This document shows positions 62,737 to 64,000 of a DNA stretch of 64,000 nucleotides, piece after piece; the first letter of the stretch is position 1; each line of letters starts with the position of its first letter. Under the pieces are notes generated by a model, which was not told where the DNA came from, ran no database searches, and saw nothing but the letters and a program-made list of their open reading frames with translations. The stretch is from Clostridiales bacterium. GTDB lineage: Bacteria; Bacillota; Clostridia; Peptostreptococcales; Anaerovoracaceae. Where the stretch lies: the NCBI GenBank assembly GCA_015243575.1, contig CP042469.1, forward strand, positions 1,764,929 through 1,828,928. Direction: 5' to 3'. Position numbers and translations under genes: made by a program.

Positions 62737-63088
62737 TTTTTCTCCTCCAGAACTCAAGTTTTACAGATCAAATTCCTTATCGTGTCTTGTCAGGAGCAAT
62801 TTATACCATAAGCCTTATTACTCAAGCTAGAACTTTCGGATTTTCTTAATTAGCTTCATCTACAAAGTGATCATGAAATCCATCTAATTATGATCAAAAG
62901 TTCACTTGCAGTACATCCCTCCAGTCTGGTTCTGTCCTTGTCCCTGTGGTTCCCGCGTTATAGAATATCCTCACTGGGTAACTGTATCAAAATAAGATAT
63001 CATTTCATTGGAAATATTAAGAGTTTCATTTATCACAATATTTTTACAATTTTTCTTGTGTCTTCGCTCGTGCAAAGACACCCTGTTA
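62737..63088. other. Intergenic stretch before the methyltransferase operon
   Basis: No gene is seen. It must hold the methyltransferase operon promoter, which I could not fix. A short inverted repeat, GTGTCTT (63058-63064) with AAGACAC (63075-63081), lies just past the protease stop codon and may end that transcript, though it lacks a strong T-run. Confidence 0.4.
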
Positions 63089-64000
63089 TTATTTCAGCAG
63101 TGCAACCGCGGCTTCAAGCTGCCGGTCCACAGTATTCTCATCCGAACCTTCGTCCGGTGCATCTTCGGCCAAAGCCTCAACAACCACGTCCGGCGTTATC
63201 CCTACTTTGTGGATGACACTTCCATTTGGGGAAAAGTACTGCATGATGGTCAGTTTTACCGCATCTCCATTGGAAAGCTTCTCAATACTCTGGATGATTC
63301 CTTTTCCGTAAGTGGTGGTTCCGACGATTTTCCCACCGCTGTGATCTTTAATTGCTGCAGTGACGATTTCGGAAGCGCTGGCTGTGCCGCCATTCACCAA
63401 TACTACATAAGGCAATGCTGTAGCTCCCGCATTTGATTTATAATAGCTCTTATTACCCTCTCGATCCTCAGTATAGGTCACAATGCCTTCGTTAAGCAGC
63501 ATATCCGCCACATCCACGCTGACATCCACAAGGCCTCCTCCATTATCTCTCAGATCGAGAACGAAACCTTTGACGCCTTTGACCTCAAGATCCCTGAGAT
63601 GTTCTTTAAACTCATCCGCAGTTTTCTCTTCGAAGGAACTGATCCGGATATAGCCTATATTATCATCCAACACCTCTGAACGAACCGTTTTCATCACGAT
63701 GTTGGCACGAGTTATTTTAAAGTTAAGTTCCTTGCCAGCCCTAAGCACTACAATGTCAACTTTTGTACCGGGCTTTCCGCGCATTGCAGCTACCGCCTGG
63801 TCAATACTGGAGCCGTCGTAAAGATCTTCTCCTACGCCAATGATTTTATCTCCTGATTTGATCCCTGCCTGATCTGCAGGAGAGCCATCGATGGGAGCAA
63901 CAACGTTGATCAGACCCTTATCATCAGGTGCGATGGTGACGCCAATTCCCTGATATTCGCCTGTGGTGGAGATCATGATTTCTTTGTATTCTTCTGCTGT
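63089..64000 (-). CDS. S41 family C-terminal processing protease (partial)
   Basis: The gene runs off the window, and the frame is open to position 64000. What is present is a PDZ domain (QGIGVTIAPDDKGLINVVAPI, then ADQAGIKSGDKIIGVGE) and the S41 catalytic domain. The nucleophile Ser lies in GGTASASEIV and the general-base Lys in TYGKGIIQ; LDLRDNGGG is the typical strand motif. The C-terminus is acidic. CtpA-type proteases are exported, cell-envelope enzymes that trim proteins. Only the N-terminal part, with any signal sequence, is missing. Confidence 0.92.
   Translation of the reverse strand, partial: TAEEYKEIMISTTGEYQGIGVTIAPDDKGLINVVAPIDGSPADQAGIKSGDKIIGVGEDLYDGSSIDQAVAAMRGKPGTKVDIVVLRAGKELNFKITRANIVMKTVRSEVLDDNIGYIRISSFEEKTADEFKEHLRDLEVKGVKGFVLDLRDNGGGLVDVSVDVADMLLNEGIVTYTEDREGNKSYYKSNAGATALPYVVLVNGGTASASEIVTAAIKDHSGGKIVGTTTYGKGIIQSIEKLSNGDAVKLTIMQYFSPNGSVIHKVGITPDVVVEALAEDAPDEGSDENTVDRQLEAAVALLK

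Overview
The window reads as chromosomal DNA of a low-to-moderate GC, anaerobic, Clostridia-like member of the Bacillota. The reasons are strong AGGAGG-type ribosome binding sites, tightly packed operons, preQ1, lysine and yybP-ykoY riboswitches ending in U-run terminators, an acetylase-type diaminopimelate pathway, a BMP-type nucleoside ABC transporter and an ISLre2-family element. The genus cannot be named from this sequence alone.

Layout. 0-8.4 kb holds mixed accessory and housekeeping genes: a SatD/DUF3307 pair behind 29-bp repeats, flavin reductase, DUF4177, a BBE-type FAD oxidase, GNAT, RNHCP, an unknown protein, a tiny holin-like toxin ORF, a cupin, and an amidohydrolase divergent from an HxlR regulator. 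8.4-8.8 kb is a tandem duplication built on the 3' end of a tRNA-Arg gene. 8.9-18.8 kb, all on the minus strand, carries a BMP lipoprotein, a nucleoside ABC transporter (ATPase plus two permeases), YgiQ, an orphan adenine methyltransferase and YitT; a seven-unit, mostly 77-bp repeat array sits inside the transporter locus. 18.8-28.5 kb is mostly minus-strand metabolism (omega-amidase, CAP protein, NUDIX, DMT, HAD, RlmN, phosphodiesterase-like, UppS-like, NamA).

28.7-31.7 kb has an ISLre2 copy with a frameshifted transposase and a 9-bp target duplication, inserted just upstream of a preQ1-riboswitch-controlled queT-queF unit. 32-40 kb contains ileS, recX, an MBL hydrolase, a DMT exporter and a phosphopantetheinyl transferase, with several hairpin-rich repeats between them. 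40-46.2 kb is a regulatory unit: TrpR-like YerC, histidine kinase, NtrC-type regulator and APC permease in one overlapping operon, followed by a second amino-acid permease behind a sigma-54 promoter. 46.3-49.2 kb is a SERCA-like P-type ATPase under a yybP-ykoY (Mn2+) riboswitch. 49.5-57 kb is the lysine/DAP operon lysA-lysC-dapF-dapA-dapB-dapH under a lysine riboswitch, with a divergent M20 deacylase.

The most unusual region is 57.0-62.7 kb. It is an AT-rich, tightly coupled five-gene minus-strand operon encoding a cytosine-5 DNA methyltransferase, an HD-domain phosphohydrolase, an ORC/STAND-like P-loop ATPase, an unrecognised protein with two similar halves, and ThyX. It lies between housekeeping genes (M20 deacylase on one side, a CtpA-like protease on the other) and looks like a defence or nucleotide-based conflict island that I cannot match to a named system. 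The window ends inside the CtpA-like protease gene.
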